Below are positions 1-7,844 of a stretch of DNA of 64,000 nt, one piece after another. Origin of the DNA: Streptomyces sp. T12 (GTDB taxonomy: Bacteria; Actinomycetota; Actinomycetes; Streptomycetales; Streptomycetaceae); contig NZ_CP117866.1 in assembly GCF_028736035.1 (NCBI RefSeq), positions 2,852,001 to 2,916,000 of the forward strand, read 5' to 3'. Position numbers and translations under genes: made by a program. The stretch's first letter is position 1. Every line of letters starts with the position of its first letter. The notes below the pieces were generated by a model. The model did not search any database, was not told where the DNA came from, and was given only the letters and a program-made list of their open reading frames with translations.

Positions 1-1212
1 CTTGTCCAGGGACTCCTTGCCCCCGGCGACCTTCAGCAGCTCGGTGTCCAGCGGGCCCCACAGGGAGCTGTACTCGGGCAGGGCCGGGCGCGGCTGGGCG
101 GAGGACAGCACGGTCTGGTAGCCGGCGATGCCCGGGTCGGCCTTGACCTCGGCGGTGTAGGCGTCGTCGCGGGTCGGCAGCGTGTTGTTCTTCAGCGCGA
201 TGGTCTCCTGGGCCTTCGCCGAGGTCATGAAGTTCACGAACTTCAGCGCGGCCTTCTGGTGCGCCTCGTCGGATCCGGCGTACACGGAGAGGTTGTGGCC
301 GCCGGTCGGGGCGCCCGCCTTGCCGGAGGAGCCGGCCGGGACGGTGGCGATGCCGAGGTTGGCCTTGTCCTTGAACGCCGAGCCCTTGTAGAAGTTGGTG
401 ATCTCCCACGGACCCTGCATGATCGCGGCGACCTTGCCGTTGACGAACGCCTCCTGGATGTGGGCGTAGGCGTCGGCGGTGGTGTCGGCCTTGTGCAGGC
501 CCTTGCCGTCGAAGAGGCTCAGCCAGGTGCCGTAGCCCTTCTTGGCGGCGGCCGAGCTGACGGTGATCTTCTTGGCGTCGGCGTCGACGGTGTCGGTGCC
601 CTCGCCGTAGAGGAACGTCTGGGCGTAGTAGGCCTGGGTGGAGCCCCAGTAGCCGTCGACGCCGGTCTTGTCCTTGATCGTGGCGGCGGCCTTCTTCAGG
701 TCGTCCCAGGTCTTGGGGGCCTCGACGCCGGCCTTCTTGAACAGGTCCTTGTTGTAGACGAAGGCGAGGGTGTCCGTGGTGAACGGGACGCCGTACGTCT
801 TGCCCTCGTACTTGGCCTGCTCGATGAGGTTGGACTTGAACTTGGCCTGGTCGGCGAGGGCCTCGGTGCCGTCCAGCGGCGCGAAGAAGCCCTTCTTGGC
901 GAAGGCGGGCGTCCAGCCGACCTCGGAGCGCAGCACGTCCGGGGCGCCCTTGGAGCCGGCGGCCGTGTCGAACTTGTTCTGCGCCTGGTCGAAGGGGACG
1001 TTGACGTACTTGACCTTGATGTCCTTGTTGGCGGCCTCGAACTCCTTGACCAAGGCCTGGTACGTCGGCGCCTCGTTGGTGGCGTTGGAGGTGTCCCACC
1101 AGGTGATGGTGACCGGCCCGCTCGAGTCGCTGCTGCTGTCGTCCCCGCCGCAAGCCGTCGCCGCGAGAGCGAGGGACGCCACCAGCGCGGTGGCCGCTAT
1201 GCCACGCCGCAT
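1..1212 (-). CDS. malE: Maltose/maltodextrin ABC transporter substrate-binding lipoprotein (3' end outside window)
   Basis: Extracellular solute-binding protein that captures maltose or maltodextrin outside the membrane and hands it to a MalFG-type permease. The product starts MRRGIAATALVASLALAATA followed by CGGDD, a lipoprotein signal with lipobox Cys near residue 21. The mature part has typical family-1 features: a TITWWDT strand, GVPFTTDT, a YNKDLFKKAG segment and an AAIMQGPWE motif. The start is set by a GGAG ribosome site just upstream. The C-terminus lies beyond base 1. It is divergent from the LacI regulator at 1594, with CTTGCA-type operator repeats between them, which matches the malR-malEFG layout of Streptomyces; this context is why I name maltose rather than another sugar. 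Confidence 0.9.
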   Translation of the reverse strand, partial: MRRGIAATALVASLALAATACGGDDSSSDSSGPVTITWWDTSNATNEAPTYQALVKEFEAANKDIKVKYVNVPFDQAQNKFDTAAGSKGAPDVLRSEVGWTPAFAKKGFFAPLDGTEALADQAKFKSNLIEQAKYEGKTYGVPFTTDTLAFVYNKDLFKKAGVEAPKTWDDLKKAAATIKDKTGVDGYWGSTQAYYAQTFLYGEGTDTVDADAKKITVSSAAAKKGYGTWLSLFDGKGLHKADTTADAYAHIQEAFVNGKVAAIMQGPWEITNFYKGSAFKDKANLGIATVPAGSSGKAGAPTGGHNLSVYAGSDEAHQKAALKFVNFMTSAKAQETIALKNNTLPTRDDAYTAEVKADPGIAGYQTVLSSAQPRPALPEYSSLWGPLDTELLKVAGGKESLDK

Positions 1213-1346
1213 GAGTTCTCCTTGAGGGTGAAAGCCCGTGTGGTGCAAGGACGGCCCCGTCTGCCTGTCCTCGCTGTCTTGCCGACTGCGCCGTTGCGGC
1301 CGCCGGGCGACGTGAACGTAACAGCGCTGAAAGACTTACGAAAGAC

Positions 1347-1478
1347 CTTGCAGCAAAAAAGTGCAAGACGCCTTCGAAGTTATCCGGGTGTGACCTCTCG
1401 GCGACCGCGGTGAGACGCTTGTTTACACGGGTGGAGCGCTAGTGGGGCCGGTTGTGCAAGACTCTGCAAGCTCTTGCC
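1347..1478. promoter_or_regulatory. Candidate MalR operators (CTTGCA repeats) in the malE-malR intergenic region
   Basis: CTTGCAG at 1347-1353 faces GTGCAAG at 1361-1367, an inverted pair spaced by seven bases. A second cluster, TGCAAG (1455-1460), CTGCAAG (1464-1470) and CTTGCC (1473-1478), lies nearer malR. Repeats built on CTTGCAG are the known binding elements of MalR in the Streptomyces malE promoter. The first cluster would serve malE and the second could autoregulate malR. The copies are seen directly; binding is inferred. Confidence 0.65.
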
Positions 1479-1593
1479 ATCACTTTCACGAGGGAGCGCG
1501 ATGACGCAGCAACCCGGACCGGGCCGATCACCAGGTCGCCCACGGCGTCCGATTGGTGTGCAAGGCGACATGCGGCCGGTACAGTCCAGTCCC

Positions 1594-2628
1594 GTGACCA
1601 CACGGCTTGCCGACATCGCTGCTCAGGCGGGGGTGAGCGAAGCGACCGTCAGCCGAGTCCTCAACGGCAAGCCGGGCGTCGCCGCCACCACCCGCCAGTC
1701 CGTGCTGGCCGCACTCGACGTGCTCGGCTACGAGCGCCCGGTGCGGTTGCGGCAACGAAGCGAGGGCCTGGTGGGCCTGATCACCCCGGAGCTGGAGAAC
1801 CCGATATTCCCGGCGTTGGCGCAGGTCATCGGCCAGGCGCTGACCAGGCAGGGCTACACCCCCGTACTGGCCACCCAGACTCCCGGCGGCTCGACCGAGG
1901 ACGAACTCACGGAGATGCTCGTCGACCGCGGGGTCGCCGGCATCATCTACGTCTCAGGGCTGCACGCGGACACCACGGCCGACATGCAGCGCTACGAGCG
2001 CCTGCGCGCCCAGGGCGTCCCCTTCGTCCTGGTCGACGGCTTCTCCCCCAAGGTCCAGGCACCCTTCATCTCCCCCGACGACCGCGCCGCGATGAGCCTG
2101 TCGGTCACGCACCTGGTCTCCCTGGGCCACACCCGCATCGGCCTCGCGCTCGGCCCCAAGCGCTTCGTTCCGGTCCAGCGCAAGATCGAGGGCTTCGTCC
2201 GCACGATGCAGGAGCAGCTCAGCCTGCCGGCGAACGTCATAGAAACAGAACTGATCCAGCACTCCCTGTACACGCTGGAGGGCGGACAGGCCGCCGCCAC
2301 GGCCCTCATCGACCGCGACTGCACCGCGGTCGTCTGCGCCAGCGACATGATGGCGCTCGGCGCGATACGGGCGGCCCGGCAGCGCGGCCTGGAGGTCCCG
2401 AAGGACGTCTCGGTCGTCGGCTTCGACGACTCCCCGCTGATCGCCTTCACCGACCCGCCCCTCACCACCGTCCGCAAGCCGGTCCCGGCGATGGGCCAGG
2501 CCGCGGTACGCACGCTGCTGGAGGAGATCGGCGGGACTCCGGCGCCCCACAGCGAGTTCGTGTTCATGCCGGAGCTGGTGGTGCGCGGTTCGACGGCTTC
2601 GGCCCCAGGGAACAGAAACCATCACTAA
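1594..2628 (+). CDS. malR: LacI-family maltose regulator MalR
   Basis: Transcriptional repressor of maltose uptake. With the GTG start used here the protein is 344 aa and begins directly with the helix-turn-helix (TTRLADIAAQAG, VSEATVSRVLNGKPGV), followed by a periplasmic-binding-protein-like effector domain (GLVGLITPELENPIFPALAQ; SVVGFDDSPLIAFTDPPLTT). That length is normal for LacI proteins. There is no clear ribosome site at this GTG, but a TACAGT box lies about ten bases upstream, so a leaderless message is possible. An ATG at 1501 preceded by GAGGGA would give a 375-aa form with an N-terminal extension and cannot be excluded. Divergent from malE and flanked by CTTGCA repeats. Confidence 0.9.
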   Translation: MTTRLADIAAQAGVSEATVSRVLNGKPGVAATTRQSVLAALDVLGYERPVRLRQRSEGLVGLITPELENPIFPALAQVIGQALTRQGYTPVLATQTPGGSTEDELTEMLVDRGVAGIIYVSGLHADTTADMQRYERLRAQGVPFVLVDGFSPKVQAPFISPDDRAAMSLSVTHLVSLGHTRIGLALGPKRFVPVQRKIEGFVRTMQEQLSLPANVIETELIQHSLYTLEGGQAAATALIDRDCTAVVCASDMMALGAIRAARQRGLEVPKDVSVVGFDDSPLIAFTDPPLTTVRKPVPAMGQAAVRTLLEEIGGTPAPHSEFVFMPELVVRGSTASAPGNRNHH

Positions 2629-2770
2629 GTCGTCCGTAGGGCGGAGAATCCCCGCATCCCGCCCTGCGTCGGTAGGAGACCGGCGCGGTCCGCCCGCCGT
2701 AGAACGTGCATCCTGAACCCAACCGGAGGATGATCGGTCGGGGAAGTCTTTTCTGGCAGACTCTGTGCCC

Positions 2771-3763
2771 ATGGGTGACACCACCGTGACGACACTGGAA
2801 GGCCGGGAAGCGGCCGTTCCGCACCCCGTCGCGGACGACGCGGACGAAACGGGGCGGGGTCCCCTGCGCCGTGTGCGCACCCCGCGCCGCCCCCGCCTCT
2901 GGTTCGAGGTTCTGCTGATCGCGGTGAGTTACTGGACGTACTCACTGATCCGCAACGCGGTACCGGAACAGAGGGCCGAGGCGCTCAGCAACGCCGACTG
3001 GCTCTGGAAGCTGGAGCACCACCTCGGCATCGCCGTCGAGGAGTCGGTCAACCACACCGTGAACTCGGTGACTTGGCTCATCGTCGGCATGAACTACTAC
3101 TACGCGACGTTGCACTTCATCGTCACCCTGGCCGTCCTGGTCTGGCTGTACCGCAGCCACCCCGGCCGCTACGCGGCGACCCGCCTGGTCCTGTTCGCCA
3201 CCACAGGTGTGGCCCTGGTCGGTTACTACCTGTATCCGCTCGCTCCCCCACGGCTGATGACCGACGGCGGCTTCATCGACACGGTGATGGTCCACGACAC
3301 CTGGGGTTCGATGGCCTCGGGCGACCTGAAGAACATGTCGAACCAGTACGCCGCGATGCCGTCGATGCACATCGGCTGGTCCGTCTGGTCCGGCCTGACG
3401 ATCTTCGCCCTGGCGAGGATCCCCTGGGTACGCGTCCTGGGCCTGCTGTACCCCACGGTGACCCTGCTGGTGATCGTCGCGACGGCCAACCACTTCTGGC
3501 TGGACGCGGTGGGCGGCATCCTGTGCCTGGCGTTCGGCTACACGGTGGCGTGGCTCTGGTACGGAGCGCTGCCGCACGCACTGCCAAGGCGAGTGGCGCC
3601 ACCACGCACGCATGCGCACCCGCCCACGGCGAGCACGGGACGTGCCGCGGGGTGTCCGCCCCCAGCGGCAGGCGTCAACACACAGCACCTCTTGAGAGGC
3701 GGCGACCGCCCGACCGAGGACGGACACCCCCCGGCGCTGCCCCGCCCCACCCGCAAACCGTAG
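2771..3763 (+). CDS. PAP2-superfamily integral membrane phosphatase/phosphotransferase
   Basis: 330-aa polytopic membrane protein of the PAP2_3 (inositol-phosphoceramide-synthase-like) type, expected to act on a lipid phosphate or phospho-alcohol head group. About six hydrophobic segments follow a basic N-terminus. The catalytic signature is visible: AMPSMHIGWSVW (phosphatase motif 2 His) and TANHFWLDAVGG (motif 3 with His and Asp). The last 60 or so residues are a Pro/Arg/Ala-rich tail without a domain, and the stop codon falls inside an interspersed repeat (GTAGGCGCTACGCG), so the natural C-terminus may have been rewritten by that repeat. No partner gene gives the substrate. Confidence 0.8.
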   Translation: MGDTTVTTLEGREAAVPHPVADDADETGRGPLRRVRTPRRPRLWFEVLLIAVSYWTYSLIRNAVPEQRAEALSNADWLWKLEHHLGIAVEESVNHTVNSVTWLIVGMNYYYATLHFIVTLAVLVWLYRSHPGRYAATRLVLFATTGVALVGYYLYPLAPPRLMTDGGFIDTVMVHDTWGSMASGDLKNMSNQYAAMPSMHIGWSVWSGLTIFALARIPWVRVLGLLYPTVTLLVIVATANHFWLDAVGGILCLAFGYTVAWLWYGALPHALPRRVAPPRTHAHPPTASTGRAAGCPPPAAGVNTQHLLRGGDRPTEDGHPPALPRPTRKP

Positions 3764-3862
3764 GCGCTACGCGCACCCCCACAAGGCGGCACAGGCCGCC
3801 GCAGGCATGGACGCGCACGCCCACCGAACCCGCACGGGCCGCCGCAGGCACCCCGGCCCGAC
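3758..3862 (-). repeat. Interspersed repeat copies downstream of glnE
   Basis: Read on the minus strand, two copies of TGCCTGCGGCGGCC followed by a G/T-rich run and GCGCGTAGCGCC lie between the glnE stop and the PAP2 stop. The same words recur in opposite orientation at 6985-7035, upstream of glnE. The element does not look coding. Confidence 0.6.
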
Positions 3863-3873
3863 CGCCGGAGGCA

Positions 3874-6800
3874 TCACGCCCCGTAGAACAGCTCCTCCAC
3901 CACGCTCCGCGCCCGACGCGCCGTGCGCCGGTAGGCGTCGAGCATGTCGCCCACGTGACCGGGCTCGCACCCCAGATAGCGCCCCACCGCCGCCAGCTCC
4001 CGGGGGTCCGAGGGGAAGGTGTCGCCGGCCCGCCCCCGCACGAGCATCACGGCGTTGCGGACCCGCGTCGCCAGCACCCACGCCTCGTCCAGGATCGCCG
4101 CCTCCTCGGCCGGGATGAGCCCGGCCGCACACGCGGCGGCGAGGGCGTCCCGCGTCCGCGTCGTCCGCAGGCCCGGCTCGGCCCAGCCGTGCTGAAGCTG
4201 GAGGAGCTGGACGGTCCACTCGACGTCGGAGAGCCCGCCGGGACCGAGTTTGGTGTGCAGCTTGGGGTCGGTGCCGCGCGGCAGGCGCTCGGACTCCATG
4301 CGGGCCTTCAGCCGGCGGATCTCGCGCACGGCGTCCTCGCCGAGACCCTCCGCGGGGTAGCGCAGGGGGGCGATCAGGTCGATGAAGCGGCGCCCCAGGT
4401 CCTCGTCCCCGGCCACCGCCTCGGCCCGCAGCAGCGCCTGCGACTCCCAGACCAGGGACCAGCGGCGGTAATACGCCTCGTACGAGTTCAGCGTGCGCAC
4501 CAGCGGACCCGACTTGCCCTCCGGCCGCAGGTCGGCGTCGATCAGCAGGGGCGGATCCGAGCTCGGGATCTGGAGCAGTCGGCGCATCTCCGCGACCACC
4601 CGGTTCGCGGCCTGCGCGGCCTCCTGCTCCTCCACGCCTTCCCGCGGCTCGTGCACGAACAGGACGTCCGCGTCACTGCCGTAGCCCAGTTCGTGCCCGC
4701 CGAAGCGGCCCATGCCGATGATCGCGAAACGGGTGGGCAGGGTGTCGCCCCAGCCCTCGCGGACGACGGCCCGGAGCGTGCCCGCGAGCGTCGCCGCCGT
4801 CAGGTCCGACACCGCCGCGCCGACGCGGTCCACGAGAGCGCCCTGGTCGGCCTCGGCCGGCTTCGTCTCGGTGCCGTAGGAGTCGACGATGTCGGCGGCG
4901 GCCGTACGGAACAGCTCGCGCCGCCGCACGCCGCGTGCCGCCGTGACCCCCTGTACGGCACCGGCCGCGCGGCCCACCCCGGCGAGGATCTCCTGCTCCA
5001 GGTGGCTGCGCGAGCGCGGTTCCAGATGACCGGTGCCGCCGTCGCCGTCACCGAGCAGCGCCACCGCCTCCGGTGCCCGCATCAGCAGGTCGGGGGCGAG
5101 GCGGCCCGCCGACAGGACGCGGGCGAGGTTCTCGGCGGCGGCGCCCTCGTCCCGCAACAGCCGCAGATACCAAGGGGTCTTGCCGAGCGCGTCCGACACC
5201 TTGCGGAAGTTCAGCAGGCCCGCGTCCGGGTCCGCCGAGTCCGCGAACCAGCCCAACAGCACCGGCAGCAGGGTGCGTTGGATCGCCGCCTTGCGGGTGA
5301 CGCCGGAGGCCAGCGCCTCCAGGTGGCGCAACGCGGAGGCGGGATCGGCGTACCCGAGGGCGACCATCCGCTCCCGTGCCGCCTCGGCACTCAACCGCGC
5401 CTCGCCCGGGGCGAGTTGGGCGACCGCGTCGAGCAACGGACGGTAGAAGAGCTTCTCGTGCAGTCGTCGTACGGCGCTCGCGTGCCGTTTCCATTCGCGG
5501 TTCAGCTCGGCGACCGGGTCGGCGCGCAGGCCGAGGGAGCGGCCGATGCGCCGCAGATCGGCGTCGTCCTCGGGCACCAAGTGCGTCCGGCGCAGCCGGT
5601 AGAGCTGGATGCGGTGCTCCATGGAGCGCAGGAAGCGGTAGGCGGCGTCCAGCTGCGCGGCGTCCGCACGGCCGACGTAGCCGCCGGCGGCTAGCGCGCG
5701 CAGGGCGTCCAGGGTGGTGCCGCTGCGCAGGGAAGCGTCGTCCCGGCCGTGCACCAACTGCAGCAGCTGCACGGCGAATTCGACGTCGCGCAGGCCTCCC
5801 GGGCCGAGCTTGAGCTGGCGGTCCAGCTCGGCCACGGGGATGTTCTCGACGACCCGGCGGCGCATCTTCTGCACGTCGGCGACGAAGTTCTCCCGCTCGG
5901 CGGCCTTCCAGACCAGGGGCTCCAGCGCGGCGACGTACTCCTCGCCCAGCTCGATGTCGCCCGCCACCGGGTGGGCCTTGAGCAGCGCCTGGAACTCCCA
6001 GGTCTTGGCCCAGCGCTGGTAGTAGGCGAGGTGGCTGCTGAGCGTGCGCACCAGAGGGCCGTTCCTGCCCTCGGGGCGCAGATTGGCGTCCACCGGCCAG
6101 ATCGAGCCCTCGACGGTGGTCTCGGAGCAGATCCGCATCATGTGCGAGGCGAGCTTGGTGGCGGACCGCAGCGCCTTGCCCTCGTCGGCGCCGTCGGCGG
6201 ACTCCCCCACGAAGATCACGTCGACGTCGGAGACGTAGTTCAGCTCGTGGCCTCCGCACTTGCCCATCGCGATCACCGCGAGCCGGCACTGCGCGGCGTC
6301 CTGCGGGGCGGCCGCGCGGGCGATGGCGAGCGCCGCGCGCAGGGTCGCGGTGGCGAGGTCGGCGAGTTCGGCGGCCGTCTGGGCCACGTCCGTGGTGCCG
6401 CACACGTCACGCGCGGCGATGGACAGCAGACAGCGCCGGTAGGCGACGCGCAGCGACACCGGGTCGGTGGCCTCGGCGAGGCCACTCTCGAACTCCTCCA
6501 CCTCGGGGTGCAGATCCCGCGGCTCGTACATGACCAGCGCCTGCCAGTCGCTCGGATGCCGGGCGAGGTGGTCGGCGAGCGCGGCGGAGGCGCCGAGCAC
6601 GCCGAGCAGCCGGTCGCGCAGGGGCTTGGCCGCTATCACCGTGTCGAGCAGTTCCCGCTGGGCGGCGGGGCCGGGCTGTGCCTCGAGCAGCCGGACGAGA
6701 CCGTGCAGGGCGAGGTCCGGGTCCGCGGTGGCGCCCAGGGCCTCCAGCAGCACCGGGTCGTTCCTGATCGGCGCGACCTCGGCGCTGTCCAGGAGCCGCT

Positions 6801-6876
6801 CGGCGGCCGAGGGGTCGGTGAATCCGTGCCGCAGCAGCCGGCTGAAGGTACTGCTCCTGCGCCCCGGCGCCGTCAT
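3874..6876 (-). CDS. glnE: Bifunctional glutamine-synthetase adenylyltransferase/deadenylase GlnE
   Basis: 1000-aa enzyme that adenylylates and de-adenylylates type-I glutamine synthetase to tune nitrogen assimilation. Two nucleotidyltransferase domains are visible: an N-terminal adenylyl-removing domain with GKCGGHELNYVSDVDVIFV near residue 210, and a C-terminal adenylyl-transferring domain with GMGRFGGHELGYGSDADVLF near residue 705, each followed by a GLnD-like helical part (LGPGGLRDVEF and LGPGGLSDVEW). The chosen ATG has GGGAGG seven bases upstream; a longer reading from 6918 lacks such a site. The target GlnA is not in the window, and the nearby GlnA2 lacks the modified tyrosine. Flanked on both sides by related interspersed repeats. 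Confidence 0.95.
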   Translation of the reverse strand: MTAPGRRSSTFSRLLRHGFTDPSAAERLLDSAEVAPIRNDPVLLEALGATADPDLALHGLVRLLEAQPGPAAQRELLDTVIAAKPLRDRLLGVLGASAALADHLARHPSDWQALVMYEPRDLHPEVEEFESGLAEATDPVSLRVAYRRCLLSIAARDVCGTTDVAQTAAELADLATATLRAALAIARAAAPQDAAQCRLAVIAMGKCGGHELNYVSDVDVIFVGESADGADEGKALRSATKLASHMMRICSETTVEGSIWPVDANLRPEGRNGPLVRTLSSHLAYYQRWAKTWEFQALLKAHPVAGDIELGEEYVAALEPLVWKAAERENFVADVQKMRRRVVENIPVAELDRQLKLGPGGLRDVEFAVQLLQLVHGRDDASLRSGTTLDALRALAAGGYVGRADAAQLDAAYRFLRSMEHRIQLYRLRRTHLVPEDDADLRRIGRSLGLRADPVAELNREWKRHASAVRRLHEKLFYRPLLDAVAQLAPGEARLSAEAARERMVALGYADPASALRHLEALASGVTRKAAIQRTLLPVLLGWFADSADPDAGLLNFRKVSDALGKTPWYLRLLRDEGAAAENLARVLSAGRLAPDLLMRAPEAVALLGDGDGGTGHLEPRSRSHLEQEILAGVGRAAGAVQGVTAARGVRRRELFRTAAADIVDSYGTETKPAEADQGALVDRVGAAVSDLTAATLAGTLRAVVREGWGDTLPTRFAIIGMGRFGGHELGYGSDADVLFVHEPREGVEEQEAAQAANRVVAEMRRLLQIPSSDPPLLIDADLRPEGKSGPLVRTLNSYEAYYRRWSLVWESQALLRAEAVAGDEDLGRRFIDLIAPLRYPAEGLGEDAVREIRRLKARMESERLPRGTDPKLHTKLGPGGLSDVEWTVQLLQLQHGWAEPGLRTTRTRDALAAACAAGLIPAEEAAILDEAWVLATRVRNAVMLVRGRAGDTFPSDPRELAAVGRYLGCEPGHVGDMLDAYRRTARRARSVVEELFYGA

Positions 6877-6984
6877 GCTCGGCCTCCCGTCCGATCGGGG
6901 CCCCACGCGCCCGATCAAGGTCGTACGCGACTGAGCCTAACCGGAGTGGCTGCGCAAAGCGCCGGGCCGCTGGGCTTGGGGCGG

Positions 6985-7035
6985 GGATGCCTGCGGCGGC
7001 CTGTGCGGGTGGGGTGGGGGTTCGCGTAGCGCCTG
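6985..7035 (+). repeat. Interspersed repeat copy upstream of glnE
   Basis: Holds GATGCCTGCGGCGGCCTGTG, then GGGTGGGGTGGGGG and TTCGCGTAGCGCCTG. This is the same element seen in inverted orientation at 3758-3862, so glnE sits between inverted copies about 3.1 kb apart. No coding potential noticed. Confidence 0.6.
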
Positions 7036-7098
7036 CGAGCGCGTTGTGGGTCGGGGACGTGCCGGGGGGCTTCGCGGCCACTTCGCCATGCCGGTCCA

Positions 7099-7178
7099 GG
7101 CAATTCAGCCCGTCCGGCGTTTGAGGACGAGGCCCCTTCAGGGCCGAAGCGGGGGTCTGGGGGCCACAGGCCCCCAGC
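7099..7178 (+). repeat. Streptomyces-type interspersed repeat with hairpin
   Basis: The run begins CAATTCAGCCCGTCCGGCG, continues TTTGAGGACGAGGCCC and ends in a hairpin with 9-bp arms, CTGGGGGCC (7157-7165) and GGCCCCCAG (7169-7177). I recognise this wording as a short non-coding repeat scattered through many Streptomyces chromosomes. Together with the copy at 6985-7035 it fills most of the 436-bp gap between glnE and the VOC gene. Confidence 0.6.
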
Positions 7179-7312
7179 AGGGCCCGCAGCGACGCCGGTG
7201 CCTTGGAAGTAGCGGAACCTGCTCCTCACGTGGCGCAGAGCATCGTTTTCGGCTTCGGTAAGGGTGAACCGTTCAGCCAGACCCGTTGGCGATTCACCTT
7301 GGAGGACTAGCG

Positions 7313-7771
7313 ATGGACTTCACGCTCGAAGTGATCCCGCTGCCCGTGAGCGACATCGACCGGGCCCGCGACTTCTACCGGGACAAGGTCGGCTTCCACG
7401 TCGACATCGACCAGGAAGTGATGCCCGGCATGCGCATCGTCCAGCTCACGCCTCCGGGCTCGGGCTGTTCGATCGCGCTCGGCGACAGCATCTGGGAACT
7501 GACCAAGGGCGCGACCACGCCCAAGCCCGGCTCCTACCAGGGCCTCCAGCTGTGCGTCGCCGACATCAAGGCGGCCCACGCGGAGCTGGTGGAGCGCGGC
7601 CTTGAGGTGTCGGAGCCGGTCCAGTACTCCCCCGACGACGGCGCGACGTTCATGTACTTCACGGACCCGGACGGCAACGGCTGGTCGATCCAGGAGTACC
7701 GGCGCAGGGCAACCGACCCCCTGCACAGGCTCCTGGCGGATCTGGCCGCCAAGCGGCAGCAGGCGCGGTAG
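7313..7771 (+). CDS. VOC-family (glyoxalase/dioxygenase-fold) protein
   Basis: 152-aa single-unit vicinal-oxygen-chelate protein. The two beta-alpha-beta-beta-beta modules are seen as EVIPLPVSDIDRARDFYRDK at residue 5 and LQLCVADIKAAHAELVERG near residue 83, ending FMYFTDPDGNGWSIQEY, the usual metal-ligand Glu strand. Substrate is unknown; the family includes glyoxalases, antibiotic-binding proteins and epimerases. GGAGG lies seven bases before the ATG. It is flanked by glnE repeats and a strong bidirectional terminator, so it is probably monocistronic. Confidence 0.85.
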   Translation: MDFTLEVIPLPVSDIDRARDFYRDKVGFHVDIDQEVMPGMRIVQLTPPGSGCSIALGDSIWELTKGATTPKPGSYQGLQLCVADIKAAHAELVERGLEVSEPVQYSPDDGATFMYFTDPDGNGWSIQEYRRRATDPLHRLLADLAAKRQQAR

Positions 7772-7780
7772 GCCGGCAGC

Positions 7781-7808
7781 GGGCCGACGGCTGAGTCACC
7801 GTCGGCCC
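7781..7808. terminator. Bidirectional hairpin terminator between VOC gene and glnA2
   Basis: Perfect 10-bp inverted repeat, GGGCCGACGG (7781-7790) and CCGTCGGCCC (7799-7808), with an eight-base loop, placed between two convergent genes. Confidence 0.75.
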
Positions 7809-7844
7809 GAATGGCCGCCCAGGCGGGAGAGCCCCCGCCCGCGC

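Noticed and set aside
3073..5694. Long plus-strand reading frame of 873 codons antisense to glnE
   Set aside because: Arg/Pro/Gly-rich shadow of high-GC codon bias; the opposite strand has a full GlnE with conserved motifs.
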